The notes beneath the pieces are model-generated. The model was given only the letters and a program-made list of their open reading frames with translations, did not search any database and had not been told where the DNA came from. 64,000 bases of DNA from Acidobacteriota bacterium (GTDB taxonomy: Bacteria; Acidobacteriota; Terriglobia; Acidiferrales; UBA7541), in the NCBI GenBank assembly GCA_003225315.1, contig QHZD01000018.1, positions 124,001-188,000 on the forward strand. Reading direction: 5' to 3'. This document shows, in pieces, positions 55,679-64,000 of the stretch. The position numbers were made by a program, and so were the translations under genes. Position 1 is the stretch's first letter, and each line of letters opens with the position of its first letter.

Positions 55679-56908
55679 TCACGATCCACGGGCCAGGGTC
55701 AGCAGGAGCGTCAGGTACCGTTTCAGTTTTTGGGTGATGAGAAAATTCTCCTTTACGTGCTCGTGCCCGTGCTCCCCCAGCTTTGTGGCAATCTCCGGAT
55801 GCGACAGTAGAAAGCGAATCTGATACGCAGTGCCTTCTACCGAATGCGCCAGCAATCCGGTGTGCTTGTGAATAATCTGGATTGGAATCCCACCAACCGC
55901 CGAAGCCACTACAGGTTTTTTCTTCCACAGCGCTTCCGACACCGTGAGCCCGAATCCTTCGCGCAAACTTTTCTGGAGCACAATCGTCGATGCGCGCTGC
56001 AACGCATTCACCTCCAGAGGCGCCCAGGCCGGCAATTCCAGCACTTTGATGTCGGGGTCGCCGTCGGCTTCTCGCAAAACTTCTTTTAGTACTACAGACC
56101 CTTCAGGATCATCCGACGCACTGCCCCCCGCAAGGACCAGTTGGCAATCGAAATATCGCTTTACGATACGATAGGCACGAATTACCCCAACGGGATCCTT
56201 CAGCCGGTCGAACCGGGATATTTGCGTGAGAATTGTGCGCTGGGGATCGATGCCGTAGCGCATAAGCACTTGCGCGATAAACTCCTGCTCCAATTCGCAA
56301 TTCTTTTCCGAAAGCGGATCGATGGCCGGGTAAAAAAGGTATTGCGGAATAGGAAGCTGCCGCGAAAACTCCGGCGAAGAAAACATCGCACCGTCATATT
56401 TAGAGACAAATTGCTCCAGAAAATCCCATACCGCCCGGTTGGGATGCGACAAATCGATATGACAGCGCCACACCCAATGATTCGCTCCTGGCTTGCGCGC
56501 CTCGATGAGCGCCGCCGGCTGCGGGTCGTGGATGACCACGAATTCGCCATCCAGTGCGAGCTTCTCGCGATTCCTCTGGTTGTAGGCCAGGAAAATATCA
56601 AAGTCTTTTTGGCTCGCGTGATACGGCGCTCCATGCAACGCATTGTGGAACGCTTTGGTTACCTCAAAAAAATCTTCGCCGCCGCTTATTACTTCCCATT
56701 TGATGTTCAGGTCCAGCTCTTCCGCCAAAGGCACCAGACGAGTGAGGATTTCCGCCACGCCGCCGCCAACGGCTGTCGAATTCACCATCTGGATGCTCCG
56801 CCCATGCAGCGGACTCGCCAGCGCCCGCAGCTCCTCGATTTCACCCGCGCCAAGCAACTCGGCATAGTCATCCAGCGGAATGCGTCCGAGTGCCAGCGTC
56901 TCGCTCAT
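55679..56908 (-). CDS. treT: trehalose synthase TreT (GT4)
   Basis: 409 aa. TreT makes trehalose reversibly from NDP-glucose and glucose. Seen: the family stretch GGVAEILTRLVPLAEELDLNIKW, TKAFHNALHG, VIHDPQPAALI, WRCHIDLSHPN and FYPAIDPLSEKN; the GT4 donor site is SLREGFGLTVSEALW. Start overlaps the DUF5752 stop by 4 nt. Neighbouring OtsA-like gene also makes trehalose precursors. Confidence 0.9.
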   Translation of the reverse strand: MSETLALGRIPLDDYAELLGAGEIEELRALASPLHGRSIQMVNSTAVGGGVAEILTRLVPLAEELDLNIKWEVISGGEDFFEVTKAFHNALHGAPYHASQKDFDIFLAYNQRNREKLALDGEFVVIHDPQPAALIEARKPGANHWVWRCHIDLSHPNRAVWDFLEQFVSKYDGAMFSSPEFSRQLPIPQYLFYPAIDPLSEKNCELEQEFIAQVLMRYGIDPQRTILTQISRFDRLKDPVGVIRAYRIVKRYFDCQLVLAGGSASDDPEGSVVLKEVLREADGDPDIKVLELPAWAPLEVNALQRASTIVLQKSLREGFGLTVSEALWKKKPVVASAVGGIPIQIIHKHTGLLAHSVEGTAYQIRFLLSHPEIATKLGEHGHEHVKENFLITQKLKRYLTLLLTLARGS

Positions 56909-57564
56909 GTTTTTCTCCTTTCACGATCGATTAGCCTGAGGAGTTTGGCGCGCGCGCTGTCCAAGGTGTTGGTGTAGATATCGATGTGGTTCACGCTTTC
57001 ACTGAGCGTTCGCAATCCCAATCCGTCGGCAAGCCAGTGCGAGAAGTCGTTGGTCCGCAGCTGCAGTCTCAGCCGGGAAGAAATAAAATGAAAATAGAAA
57101 CCGGAATGGCTGAGATGCGCTATGCCATCGCGAAATTCATCCAGCGTTCGGGCGTTCCGGCCGAGAGGGACAGTGACTTCCACGCTCTCGCAAAAATAAA
57201 ACCGTTCCAGCGCGGACTGGCCCGCGAAGTGTGGATAGGCCGTGCAATAGTCGGCGACCACGCGGCATAGGTCGCTGCGCAACGCCGCGATCGAAACGTA
57301 GTCGCGAATGTCGAGCACCGCAAGCTGTTCGGCAAGATCGTTTCGATTCGTGTCCGAAAGCAGCCATTGCGCGAAGTCGTTCGAAAAACCCTCGGTCAGG
57401 AAGTGATGGCTGCCCAGGGTTTGAAACGTGTGATGAAAAATGGATGCGTCGCTGCAGTGCTCCAACCCGGTTAATAACTCCGCGAGTGTCCCGGCGGATT
57501 GGTTGCCGATTCGCGTGAGATACGAAACGGTGACGAATTCGAACGGGGTTTCCGCCGCGTTCAC
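56905..57564 (-). CDS. DUF5752-like protein in trehalose locus
   Basis: 219 aa. Helical, soluble, with a start region FEFVTVSYLTRIGNQSAGTLAEL, then SIFHHTFQTLGSH, NDFAQWLLSD and a Leu/Arg-rich tail. It looks like DUF5752, which commonly accompanies TreT or trehalose synthase genes. Function not known. It overlaps treT by 4 nt and is 76 bp after the OtsA-like gene on the same strand. Confidence 0.75.
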   Translation of the reverse strand: MNAAETPFEFVTVSYLTRIGNQSAGTLAELLTGLEHCSDASIFHHTFQTLGSHHFLTEGFSNDFAQWLLSDTNRNDLAEQLAVLDIRDYVSIAALRSDLCRVVADYCTAYPHFAGQSALERFYFCESVEVTVPLGRNARTLDEFRDGIAHLSHSGFYFHFISSRLRLQLRTNDFSHWLADGLGLRTLSESVNHIDIYTNTLDSARAKLLRLIDRERRKT

Positions 57565-57640
57565 GTGAAAGACTCCTTTTCGCTGAACAATGCGGAAGCG
57601 CTCTCGCCGCGCCGCAAGATCATGGACGTAACTTGCCTGA

Positions 57641-59944
57641 TCATGTTGCCTGGGGCGCCTCCATTCGTTCCGTCAATTCGACGCGAATCTCCGTTAGGTC
57701 AGAGAGCAGATTCGCAGCCCACCGATAGATGTTATGTTCGCGTACCGTGTGTCGCATGCGCTGCATCCGCCGGGCTTGCTCCTCTTCGGTCATCTCCAGC
57801 GCCCGATGGATGGAATCCGCGAGTTGCGAAACGTCATAGGGATTGACCAGCAGCGCGTCCGAAAGTTCGTGCGCTGCGCCTGCAAAAGTGCTGAGGATCA
57901 GCACTCCCTGCTCGTCCTCGCGCGAGGCTACGTATTCCTTGGACACCAGATTCATTCCATCGTGCAGCGAGGTCACCATGCAGAAAGACGAAGCGCGGTA
58001 AAAACGCGCGATCTCTTCGTGCGAATGGTGTTTTTTGCGAAACACGATGGGTTTCCAGCGTGCCGTCTGGAAGCGCGCATTGATGCGCTCCGCTTCGACG
58101 CTGACCTCGTCGAGGAAATTCTTGTAGCGTTCAATGTCCGTCCGGCTGGGTGCGCCGATCTGCACAAACGTCAAGCGTTGCTGGTAGGCGGGGTTTAGCT
58201 CGAAGAAGCGTTCCAGGGCGCGGAAGCGTTCGAGGATTCCCTTGGTGTAATCAACGCGATCCACGCCCACGCCGAGCAGAGAAGCCTCGATGCGCATCTC
58301 GTCGCAAAGCGCGGCGCGTTCTTCGCCGGAGATGCGCGACGCGCTGATCGCATTGGAATTCTCCGGGAACGCGACGCTGATGGGGTAAGGCCGCACGCGG
58401 GTGATGTGGCCCTGGCGGTTTACCGCGAAGCGGTCCCATTCCGTCAGCGCCTCAAGGGCGCGGTCTACCGTCTCCAGAAAATTGTTGCAGTGCGATTGAA
58501 CGTGAAAGCCAATTAGATCGGCGCCGAGAAGGCCATCGACGAGCTCGCGCTGCCACGGACAAATCCCAAAAACTTCCGCGTTCGGCCAGGGAATATGCCA
58601 GAAGATCGCGATTCGAGCGTCGGGCCGCGCGTCCTTGACCATCCGTGGAAGCAGCGCGAAGTGATAATCCTGCGCGAGGAGTATCGGTGATTCGGTGCCC
58701 TCCATTTCTTCCAGAACAGCGTCCGCAAACCGCCGGTTGATTTTGTGATACTGCAGCCAGTCCTCGGGACGAAAGATGGGTCGCGTGTGCGCAATGTGCG
58801 CGAGCGGCCATAACCCTTCATTGGAAAAACCCTCGTAATAACCTTTGTCTTCTTCGTCGCTGAGCCACACGCGCCGGAGTGTGTAACTCGGCCGATCGGG
58901 TGGAACGCGCAAATGGTCGCGCTCGTCAACAACTTCGCGGTCGGCGTTGCCTGAGCCGTTGGCAATCCACGTTCCGTTGCATGCCAGGAGGATCGGCTCG
59001 AGTGCCGTGACTACGCCGCTCGCCGGCACGATCATCTCGATCGATTTGTCCTTTTCATTGAACACGTGCATGTACGGTTCGCGGTTCGAAACCAGGAAGA
59101 GCGGCTTCTCCTGGAGTTTGTTTCGCAGGCTGACCCGCAGGCGCTCCGCCGTCCAAATCGAGGCGTTCGATTCACGCAAGCGCGCTTCAACCTCCGCAAC
59201 TGCACGCGCGGTGTGCAGATCATGTGCGAGGTGCGTTACTTCGCGATGTATTTCATCGAGGATTTCACCTTTCGGAAGCTCTGACGTCGGGGTTGGCTGT
59301 CCCATTCGAAGCGTTCGCAGCCAGTTGGCCGTGCGCGTCAGCGGTTCCGTGAACGTCACGCGGACAAGTACCAGCGCAAGTCCCGTGATAAGAAGCGTCT
59401 GAAACAATGCGCTGAGCAGGGAATCCCGCAGGGTGCGGGAGACCTGCACGTCGATGTAACTCGTGTCGTGGAAGAGAGCCAGCACTCCCACGACTTCTCC
59501 GTTACGGTGCAGCGGCAAAGCGTAGATGTGCATGGGAGCTGCTTCTTCTGCGTTAAGAGAAGGATTCTGCTGTGCGCTCAGGAATTCGCCCACTCCCGCG
59601 TTTTTCTGGAAAGCGCGCGTTGCAGTCCCAGGCCGCAACCTAAAAACTTGTGACAATCCGGGCGTGATCGCCAGCGCGGCGGCGGCGCCGTTGTACACAG
59701 CTACGCCCTTCAAGTGTTCCCGCTGGCCGAACCGCTCGACAAGACGCTGCAAGTTCTTTTCCGCCCCACGGTCAAGCAATGGCTCGACACTTTCCTGGAG
59801 ACTTTCGCCAAGAATCTCCGCCCGGCGCGATAGGTCGTTGCGCAGCAGGCGTTTTTCCGTACGTACTTGGTAGGCTGCAAAAAACAAGGACACTGCGGCA
59901 ACACTGACGATCAGGGGTATGACGATTTTTAGAGTTGTGCGCAT
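57641..59944 (-). CDS. otsA: membrane sensor-HAMP-OtsA fusion (trehalose-6-phosphate synthase)
   Basis: 767 aa. It starts with a transmembrane helix (7-24), an extracytoplasmic region (25-175), a second helix (176-196) and a HAMP-like coiled segment (197-250). From about 281 to 760 it is a full GT20 domain: AQDYHFALLP, IFWHIPWPNAEVF, GFHVQSHCNNFLE, GVDRVDYTKGILERF and LHDGMNLVSKEYVA. It joins UDP- or GDP-glucose to glucose-6-phosphate. The first 250 residues look like a chemoreceptor or histidine-kinase input module, rarely seen on OtsA. No OtsB phosphatase is nearby. Confidence 0.9.
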   Translation of the reverse strand: MRTTLKIVIPLIVSVAAVSLFFAAYQVRTEKRLLRNDLSRRAEILGESLQESVEPLLDRGAEKNLQRLVERFGQREHLKGVAVYNGAAAALAITPGLSQVFRLRPGTATRAFQKNAGVGEFLSAQQNPSLNAEEAAPMHIYALPLHRNGEVVGVLALFHDTSYIDVQVSRTLRDSLLSALFQTLLITGLALVLVRVTFTEPLTRTANWLRTLRMGQPTPTSELPKGEILDEIHREVTHLAHDLHTARAVAEVEARLRESNASIWTAERLRVSLRNKLQEKPLFLVSNREPYMHVFNEKDKSIEMIVPASGVVTALEPILLACNGTWIANGSGNADREVVDERDHLRVPPDRPSYTLRRVWLSDEEDKGYYEGFSNEGLWPLAHIAHTRPIFRPEDWLQYHKINRRFADAVLEEMEGTESPILLAQDYHFALLPRMVKDARPDARIAIFWHIPWPNAEVFGICPWQRELVDGLLGADLIGFHVQSHCNNFLETVDRALEALTEWDRFAVNRQGHITRVRPYPISVAFPENSNAISASRISGEERAALCDEMRIEASLLGVGVDRVDYTKGILERFRALERFFELNPAYQQRLTFVQIGAPSRTDIERYKNFLDEVSVEAERINARFQTARWKPIVFRKKHHSHEEIARFYRASSFCMVTSLHDGMNLVSKEYVASREDEQGVLILSTFAGAAHELSDALLVNPYDVSQLADSIHRALEMTEEEQARRMQRMRHTVREHNIYRWAANLLSDLTEIRVELTERMEAPQAT

Positions 59945-60299
59945 GTGGGGCCCCCGACTAGGGATGCACGGAAAGAACTAGCGATGTATAGAAAAAGGCC
60001 GCGGGGGCTGGGTGCCGACAGCTGCAAGTTTCATTATAATGGGTGACCGGATAAACTGAAGGCACGAAATGAACCAAAACGGTATGTATTTCCACATCCC
60101 TTACTAAAACTTGCTAAATCAATGTGATACGGAGAATGCGCGAATAGGTCTGTGAACAATGACCTCGTACTAGTTCTATGAAATTCTTGCCCTCTGTGCG
60201 TGATGCAGTCCAGGATTGACCCTAACCTCGCTTAAAAGTAGGATTTGGCTGCAATTCTGAGAGTTCGCAAAGCGGCTGGAATTGCATCGAGGAGATACC
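59945..60299. other. intergenic region with promoter-like sequences
   Basis: 355 bp between divergent genes. It holds a TATAAT at 60035-60040 without a clear -35 and a better promoter at 60216-60244 for the RDD gene. No further gene seen. Confidence 0.4.
60216..60244 (+). promoter_or_regulatory. sigma70-like promoter of the RDD gene
   Basis: TTGACC, a 17-bp spacer and TAGGAT, about 55 bp before the GTG start at 60300. Fits the housekeeping consensus moderately well. Confidence 0.5.
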
Positions 60300-60956
60300 G
60301 TGTACTGTTCCAAGTGTGGCGTTTCAATGGCGGATGGGGCCGCGTTCTGCTCGAACTGCGGACAGGCCTTTGCCGTTGCCACTACGCCGGTCTACTCGCC
60401 AGCGATGGCCGCATCGGTTGCGGTACCAGTAAGAGGTAGCGCAGCAGCCATTCCCGATTACGCCGGATATGCGGCGGCATCGCGCGTGGAGTACGCCGGA
60501 TTCTGGCTCCGTTTTTTGGCACTACTCATTGACAACGTGGTGATGGGCATTGGTCTTGTCTTGATTCTGATTCCGTTGATTTTTCTGACGGGTTTGGGTG
60601 GCCTCCTCAGCCAAATCCATCCTGACGAAGAGCTAAATGATGCCGGCATCTTCGTGCTCATTGGACTCATTTTTCTTGCCGCCACGGTTAGCTTGGTTTT
60701 TACATGGTTGTACCACGCGCTGATGGAAAGCTCGGAATGGCAGGCCACTGTTGGCAAAAAAGCCCTCGGTCTCGTGGTAACGGATATGGCGGGACAACGC
60801 GTCAGTTTCGCCCGCTCGACGGGAAGGCACTTCGGAAAAATCATCACCAATATGGTGCCTCTCTTTATTGGATACATCATGGCGGGTTTCACCGAGAAAA
60901 AGCAGGCGCTGCACGACATGTTGGCGGGATGTGTGGTGCTGCGGCGAAACGGTTGA
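60300..60956 (+). CDS. RDD-family membrane protein with zinc ribbon
   Basis: 218 aa, GTG start at 60300 with GAGGAGA 5 nt upstream. Residues 3-23 are a zinc ribbon (CSKC, CSNC). An Ala/Pro-rich linker follows, then an RDD domain: YAGFWLRFLALLIDNVV with the R and D residues, two more helices, GKKALGLVVTD, then R-x-F-GKIITN. RDD proteins are thought to be ion antiporter-like or transport accessory proteins. The DUF983 gene is about 100 bp further on the same strand. Confidence 0.88.
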   Translation: MYCSKCGVSMADGAAFCSNCGQAFAVATTPVYSPAMAASVAVPVRGSAAAIPDYAGYAAASRVEYAGFWLRFLALLIDNVVMGIGLVLILIPLIFLTGLGGLLSQIHPDEELNDAGIFVLIGLIFLAATVSLVFTWLYHALMESSEWQATVGKKALGLVVTDMAGQRVSFARSTGRHFGKIITNMVPLFIGYIMAGFTEKKQALHDMLAGCVVLRRNG

Positions 60957-61052
60957 AACGAACTTCTTAAAGCGACAGTTTGATTGTCGGTTGTCTCGAA
61001 CGTACCACCCGCACTTGCTTTTCCTTATCTCCTAGCTTAGAAGCCGCTGCCG

Positions 61053-61430
61053 ATGGAAACCGTCGCAAAGCCGTCCACTCTGCGAAGTATTCTCCAACAG
61101 CGCTGTTCGCGCTGCCGCATCGGCGCAATTTTTCAATACTCCATTTTCCGCGGATTTCCGAAGATGTGCGAGCGCTGTTCCATTTGTGATCTCAAATTCG
61201 AGCGGGAACCCGGCTATTTTCTGGGCGCCATGTACTTCAGTTTTGCCTTGGGAGTTTTGACTATGGCGCCAATCGCCGCGCTTCTTTTGTTTCTTACGGG
61301 CTGGTGGATAACCAAAGTCACTATCTGGGCCGTCGTGTTGTTCTTGCCCTTTGCGCCGAAGATCGCGCTCTTTGCCCGCGTATTGTGGATCTATCTTGAC
61401 CAGGCCATTGATCCTGAACGGTCGCCCTAG
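61053..61430 (+). CDS. DUF983 membrane protein
   Basis: 125 aa. CSRC near residue 18 and CERCSICDLKF near 39 form a zinc-ribbon-like site; two helices follow (about 57-82 and 87-110). Motif FEREPGYFLGAMYFSFAL is characteristic of DUF983. Function unknown; some members lie next to cytochrome oxidase genes, but none is here. It converges on the TPR gene. Confidence 0.85.
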   Translation: METVAKPSTLRSILQQRCSRCRIGAIFQYSIFRGFPKMCERCSICDLKFEREPGYFLGAMYFSFALGVLTMAPIAALLLFLTGWWITKVTIWAVVLFLPFAPKIALFARVLWIYLDQAIDPERSP

Positions 61431-61454
61431 GAAGTCGCGCGGCTCAACGGAAAA

Positions 61455-62504
61455 TTAATCGCGGTCTTCAGTGGCTGCCACCTTTCGCTGAATAACATCT
61501 CGAGATTGACGCACCAGTCTGCGATCTGGTCCGTCGGGCGCCAGTTTGAGATAGGCATCAAAGTCGTGGAGTTGCAGAGTGTACTCCTTCCTTCGCCCAT
61601 GAACGTCCGCTAATGCTAGATGAGCCGACGCGAGGCCCGGATTTCGCTGAAGAGCTTCGCGGGCGCTTTGTTCCGCCTCCTCAAGACGGTTCAAGCCAAA
61701 GAACACAATACTCAGCATGACTCGCCCTACGGCCGAATTACCGTCCGCCTCCAATCCTCTGTCAATGACGCTCTTTGCTTCCCCGTAATTCCCGAGCCGG
61801 CATAGCACGAAGCCAAGGGAGAATTGTGCCCATGGGTATCTCCCACCGCTGAGATCGATCGCTTTTTGGAAGGCTTCCGCCGCTTTCTTGTCGTTGCCCA
61901 GCCTTAGCTCCGCCACGCCCAGGTGGTAATACGCTTCGTAATACTCCGAAAACTCCGTGATCGCCCGCGCGAATTGCCTTCGTCCGCCGGCAGCATCAAA
62001 CTTTTCCAGACGCTCCAATCCGTTGTAGAACGCTTCGCGTGCCCTGCTAGGTATCTTCAGCTCCCGGACGGATACTCTGTAATTCGCATTCTTTCTTGGC
62101 AGCCGATTGCTGGCCCTAAGATAAAGCTCTATCGGCTGCATAGGCCCGCGCAATTGCAGGCTCGTCCAGGTCGGTTCGTAACCTGGCTCCTGTAGCACGA
62201 TTTCGTAATTTCCGGGTGTAAGGCCGCGCATCTCAAAGTGGCCACTGGAGTCTGTCAAGACACCTGCAAAGGATCCACCGGCCAGCGACCGGACGCTCAC
62301 AAGAACGCCGCTGATCGGAATGTTTCTGCCCTCAGCCAGCACAGTCCCGAGGATCCCTGGCGATTGCGGATCAAAACTGGCGAGTTGCGCGCGGGCAATT
62401 GGCGCGCAAATGAGAACGCCCAGCAACAGTCCCCACGACGCGCCTTCCTTGGTCCATCGTAGGATCCTGCCGATTCTTCCTGGAATAGGTAATGGAGTAT
62501 TCAT
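61455..62504 (-). CDS. secreted TPR protein with carboxypeptidase-regulatory-like domain
   Basis: 349 aa from the ATG at 62504, which gives a long signal peptide (1-39, ending ARAQ); the frame is open another 48 codons. Residues about 48-125 form a CarboxypepD_reg-like beta-sandwich (GTVLAEGRNIPISGVLVSVRS, GLTPGNYEIVLQEPGYE). Residues about 170-330 carry four or five TPR repeats (AYYHLGVAELRLGNDKKAAEAFQKAI and similar). Many acidobacteria have such two-part periplasmic proteins. Function unknown. Confidence 0.8.
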   Translation of the reverse strand: MNTPLPIPGRIGRILRWTKEGASWGLLLGVLICAPIARAQLASFDPQSPGILGTVLAEGRNIPISGVLVSVRSLAGGSFAGVLTDSSGHFEMRGLTPGNYEIVLQEPGYEPTWTSLQLRGPMQPIELYLRASNRLPRKNANYRVSVRELKIPSRAREAFYNGLERLEKFDAAGGRRQFARAITEFSEYYEAYYHLGVAELRLGNDKKAAEAFQKAIDLSGGRYPWAQFSLGFVLCRLGNYGEAKSVIDRGLEADGNSAVGRVMLSIVFFGLNRLEEAEQSAREALQRNPGLASAHLALADVHGRRKEYTLQLHDFDAYLKLAPDGPDRRLVRQSRDVIQRKVAATEDRD

Positions 62505-63021
62505 AAGTTGCCGGCAAAGGGAGGGCCCGGGAAGGTTTTGCCGCCTCAGACTGCCCGCGACATGCGGGCGTTTGTAGAGCGTGGGCAGACCCGTTTGCGA
62601 CAGTTTCCGCTGCCGGATAAGAATCCGCTGCTCGAGTCGTTGCACCACGACTGTTTACGAGCGTCGGGCGAAGCGAACTGCAAAGGAGGGGCGGTCAGTC
62701 GCGCGGAACTGGCGGGGTCTGCTGCGCGGGCCGTTGATCCTGCATTTCGTGGCCCTTCACGTCCTGCCTCGCACTGTACCGCCTGTTCAGAACATTACAA
62801 TCCAACAGGAACCTCAATTACGTTTCCGGCAGAAGCCGAATTCCAAGGTCAGGTAATGCCCCGAGAAGCCCGGCGGATTCCACGGCCAGCCGGGTACTAG
62901 GCAGGGATGATGACGAACAGGTTGCAAAAAAGCACAGGAATTAGCGGCGCTTCCTTGACTTGGCGGGAAGCCGACTCAATAATGGTAAAGCATGAGCGTA
63001 CGCGCCGGAGGCGCTGAAGAC
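62505..63021. other. intergenic region, promoter near its right end
   Basis: 517 bp between divergent genes. An open frame on the plus strand (62508-62900) lacks a ribosome-binding site, has an unusual composition and is not taken as a gene. The only clear element is the yceD promoter at 62955-62983. Confidence 0.45.
62955..62983 (+). promoter_or_regulatory. sigma70-like promoter of yceD-rpmF-plsX
   Basis: TTGACT, a 17-bp spacer and AATAAT. The predicted start of transcription is near 62990, leaving a leader of about 30 nt with GGAGG (63007-63011) before the ATG at 63022. Confidence 0.65.
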
Positions 63022-63555
63022 ATGTTCCTTGACGCCAAGGAATTGGCCGTTCACAAGCTGCGCATCCGGAAGACTTACGCCCCGGGCAGCATCGATTTTC
63101 ATTCCGCGGAGATCAAGCAAATCGAGCCGCTGGAAGTGACGGCCACGGCGGAGTTGCTGGAAGGCCAGATTCGTATTGATGGTACCCTAGAAACAAAGAT
63201 CGAGTTGGTGTGTGCGCGCTGCCTTGAACCGGTCGTGGAAGAGGTAAGCCGGACGTTTGACCTCTTTTATGCGCCGTTGCCCAAGGACATCAAGCATAAA
63301 GAAGACCGGCTGAAGGACGACGATACCGAAATTGGATTTTACGACGGCCCGGGACTTTTCCTGGCGGACGTATTGAAGGAGCAGGTGTTGCTGGCACTGC
63401 CGTTAAAGGTCATCTGCCAGAGCGACTGCCGGGGGCTGTGCCCGAATTGCGGTGCAAACCTGAACCACGAAGAATGCCGCTGTGAGACCCACGCGATGGA
63501 CCCCCGAATGGCCCCTCTCGCGCGCCTCAAGCAGGAGTGGCTCAAGAAACAATAG
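63022..63555 (+). CDS. yceD: YceD/DUF177 protein
   Basis: 177 aa from the ATG at 63022, chosen over ATG 62992 because GGAGG lies 10 nt upstream and homologues start MF-(L/I)-D-x-KEL. Four cysteines in CARCLEPV and CPNCGANLNHEEC form a metal-binding pair typical of DUF177. Always next to rpmF; needed for 23S rRNA accumulation in some bacteria and plants. It is 62 bp ahead of rpmF. Confidence 0.9.
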   Translation: MFLDAKELAVHKLRIRKTYAPGSIDFHSAEIKQIEPLEVTATAELLEGQIRIDGTLETKIELVCARCLEPVVEEVSRTFDLFYAPLPKDIKHKEDRLKDDDTEIGFYDGPGLFLADVLKEQVLLALPLKVICQSDCRGLCPNCGANLNHEECRCETHAMDPRMAPLARLKQEWLKKQ

Positions 63556-63617
63556 TTTCGCAGGGCTGACAAGCCCGATATAATCCGCCCACTGGGGCCG
63601 GAACGAGGTGTAGTGCT

Positions 63618-63797
63618 ATGCCTAACCCAAAACGAAGGCATTCCAAGAGACGAACCAGCACACGGCGTGCGCACGACTTTTTGTCCAAGCCCGCGCTGGC
63701 CAAGTGTCCGAATTGCCACGAAATGAAACAGCCGCACCAGGTTTGCCCGCATTGCGGACACTACAAGGGCAAAGCGGCACAAGAGGCGTCGTCGTAA
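63618..63797 (+). CDS. rpmF: 50S ribosomal protein L32
   Basis: 59 aa. Starts MPNPKRRHSKRRTSTRRAHD; zinc-binding type with CPNC and CPHC. The first part is strongly basic and matches L32. Sits between yceD and plsX as in many bacteria. GAACGAGGTG upstream gives a weak ribosome-binding site. Confidence 0.96.
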   Translation: MPNPKRRHSKRRTSTRRAHDFLSKPALAKCPNCHEMKQPHQVCPHCGHYKGKAAQEASS

Positions 63798-63839
63798 GGA
63801 TTCGGAGTTTCTCTCGTTTCGTCTGCGGACAAAAATCCC

Positions 63840-64000
63840 ATGATCACCATCGCCGTTGACGCTATGGGAGGGGACCATGCGCCCCGCCCCGAGGTCGAGG
63901 GGAGTGTGCTGGCCGCGCGGGAGCTTGGAATTCGAATTTTGCTGGTCGGCCAGCCGAATGTGGTGCGTGCGGAGTTGGCGAGACACGCTTCTCCCAACCT
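63840..64000 (+). CDS. plsX: phosphate acyltransferase PlsX (3' end outside window)
   Basis: The first 53 codons are inside the window. The start [19 protein letters not shown] is the PlsX signature; [10 protein letters not shown] follows. PlsX turns acyl-ACP into acyl-phosphate for phospholipid synthesis. The start is 42 bp after rpmF, part of the conserved yceD-rpmF-plsX order. Confidence 0.93.
   Translation, partial: MITIAVDAMGGDHAPRPEVEGSVLAARELGIRILLVGQPNVVRAELARHASPN

Noticed and set aside
62508-62900. Open frame of 130 codons between the TPR gene and yceD
   Set aside because: No ribosome-binding site, no domain and irregular composition.

Overview
The window looks like chromosomal DNA of a Gram-negative, soil-type heterotroph, most likely an acidobacterium (Acidobacteriota, Terriglobia-like). 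The evidence is outer-membrane barrels, a heptose kinase, a futalosine-route menaquinone enzyme (MqnD), many secreted proteins of unknown function and a moderately high G+C content judged by eye. The taxon is an inference; there is no rRNA or other decisive marker. I saw no tRNA, rRNA, CRISPR array, prophage or insertion sequence.

Layout. 1-4.6 kb: the 3' part of an iron-uptake module (DUF2318 protein, two FtsX-like permeases, an ATPase). The ATPase carries a complete DtxR/MntR-type metal-sensor region fused to its C-terminus, the most unusual gene here. A DUF971 protein follows. 4.6-16.3 kb: amino-acid permease, cyclophilin, DinB-like protein, thioredoxin reductase, proline dehydrogenase, P450, O-methyltransferase, metallo-hydrolase, TlpA-like protein, 7Fe ferredoxin with terminator, secreted alpha/beta hydrolase. 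16.4-23.7 kb: GH57 glucanotransferase, then egtB-egtD (ergothioneine) divergent from a three-gene betaine-type ABC importer. 23.7-31.7 kb: accessory region of small and secreted proteins (CHRD, barrel, NIPSNAP, DUF1801) with a truncated SRPBCC remnant, a frameshifted S10 carboxypeptidase and a 54-bp hairpin. 31.5-43.6 kb: Trm112, heptose kinase, Ddl, arginase, AsnRS, sugar isomerase, GGT, MqnD, an HExxH protein, a secreted protein ending in a pilin-like domain, a receiver. 43.7-48 kb: glutaredoxin, then cysM-mec-cysO-moeZ, a protein-thiocarboxylate cysteine route whose sulfur carrier has its Gly-Gly masked by five residues, then a CDGSH protein. 48-54.8 kb: diguanylate cyclase with PilZ protein, two LPS-type glycosyltransferases, FHA protein, TPR protein, Dgt. 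55-60 kb: a trehalose locus (membrane-sensor/HAMP/OtsA fusion, DUF5752 protein, TreT). 60-64 kb: RDD and DUF983 proteins, a TPR protein, then yceD-rpmF-plsX, cut by the window end.

How the genes work together: ergothioneine synthesis plus betaine-type uptake, carrier-bound cysteine synthesis, thioredoxin reductase and trehalose production all point to coping with oxidative, sulfur and desiccation stress. The genes most worth follow-up are the ABC-DtxR fusion, the sensor-OtsA fusion, the masked sulfur carrier and the secreted pilin-like protein. All alignments and motif positions were read by eye; no database search was run.
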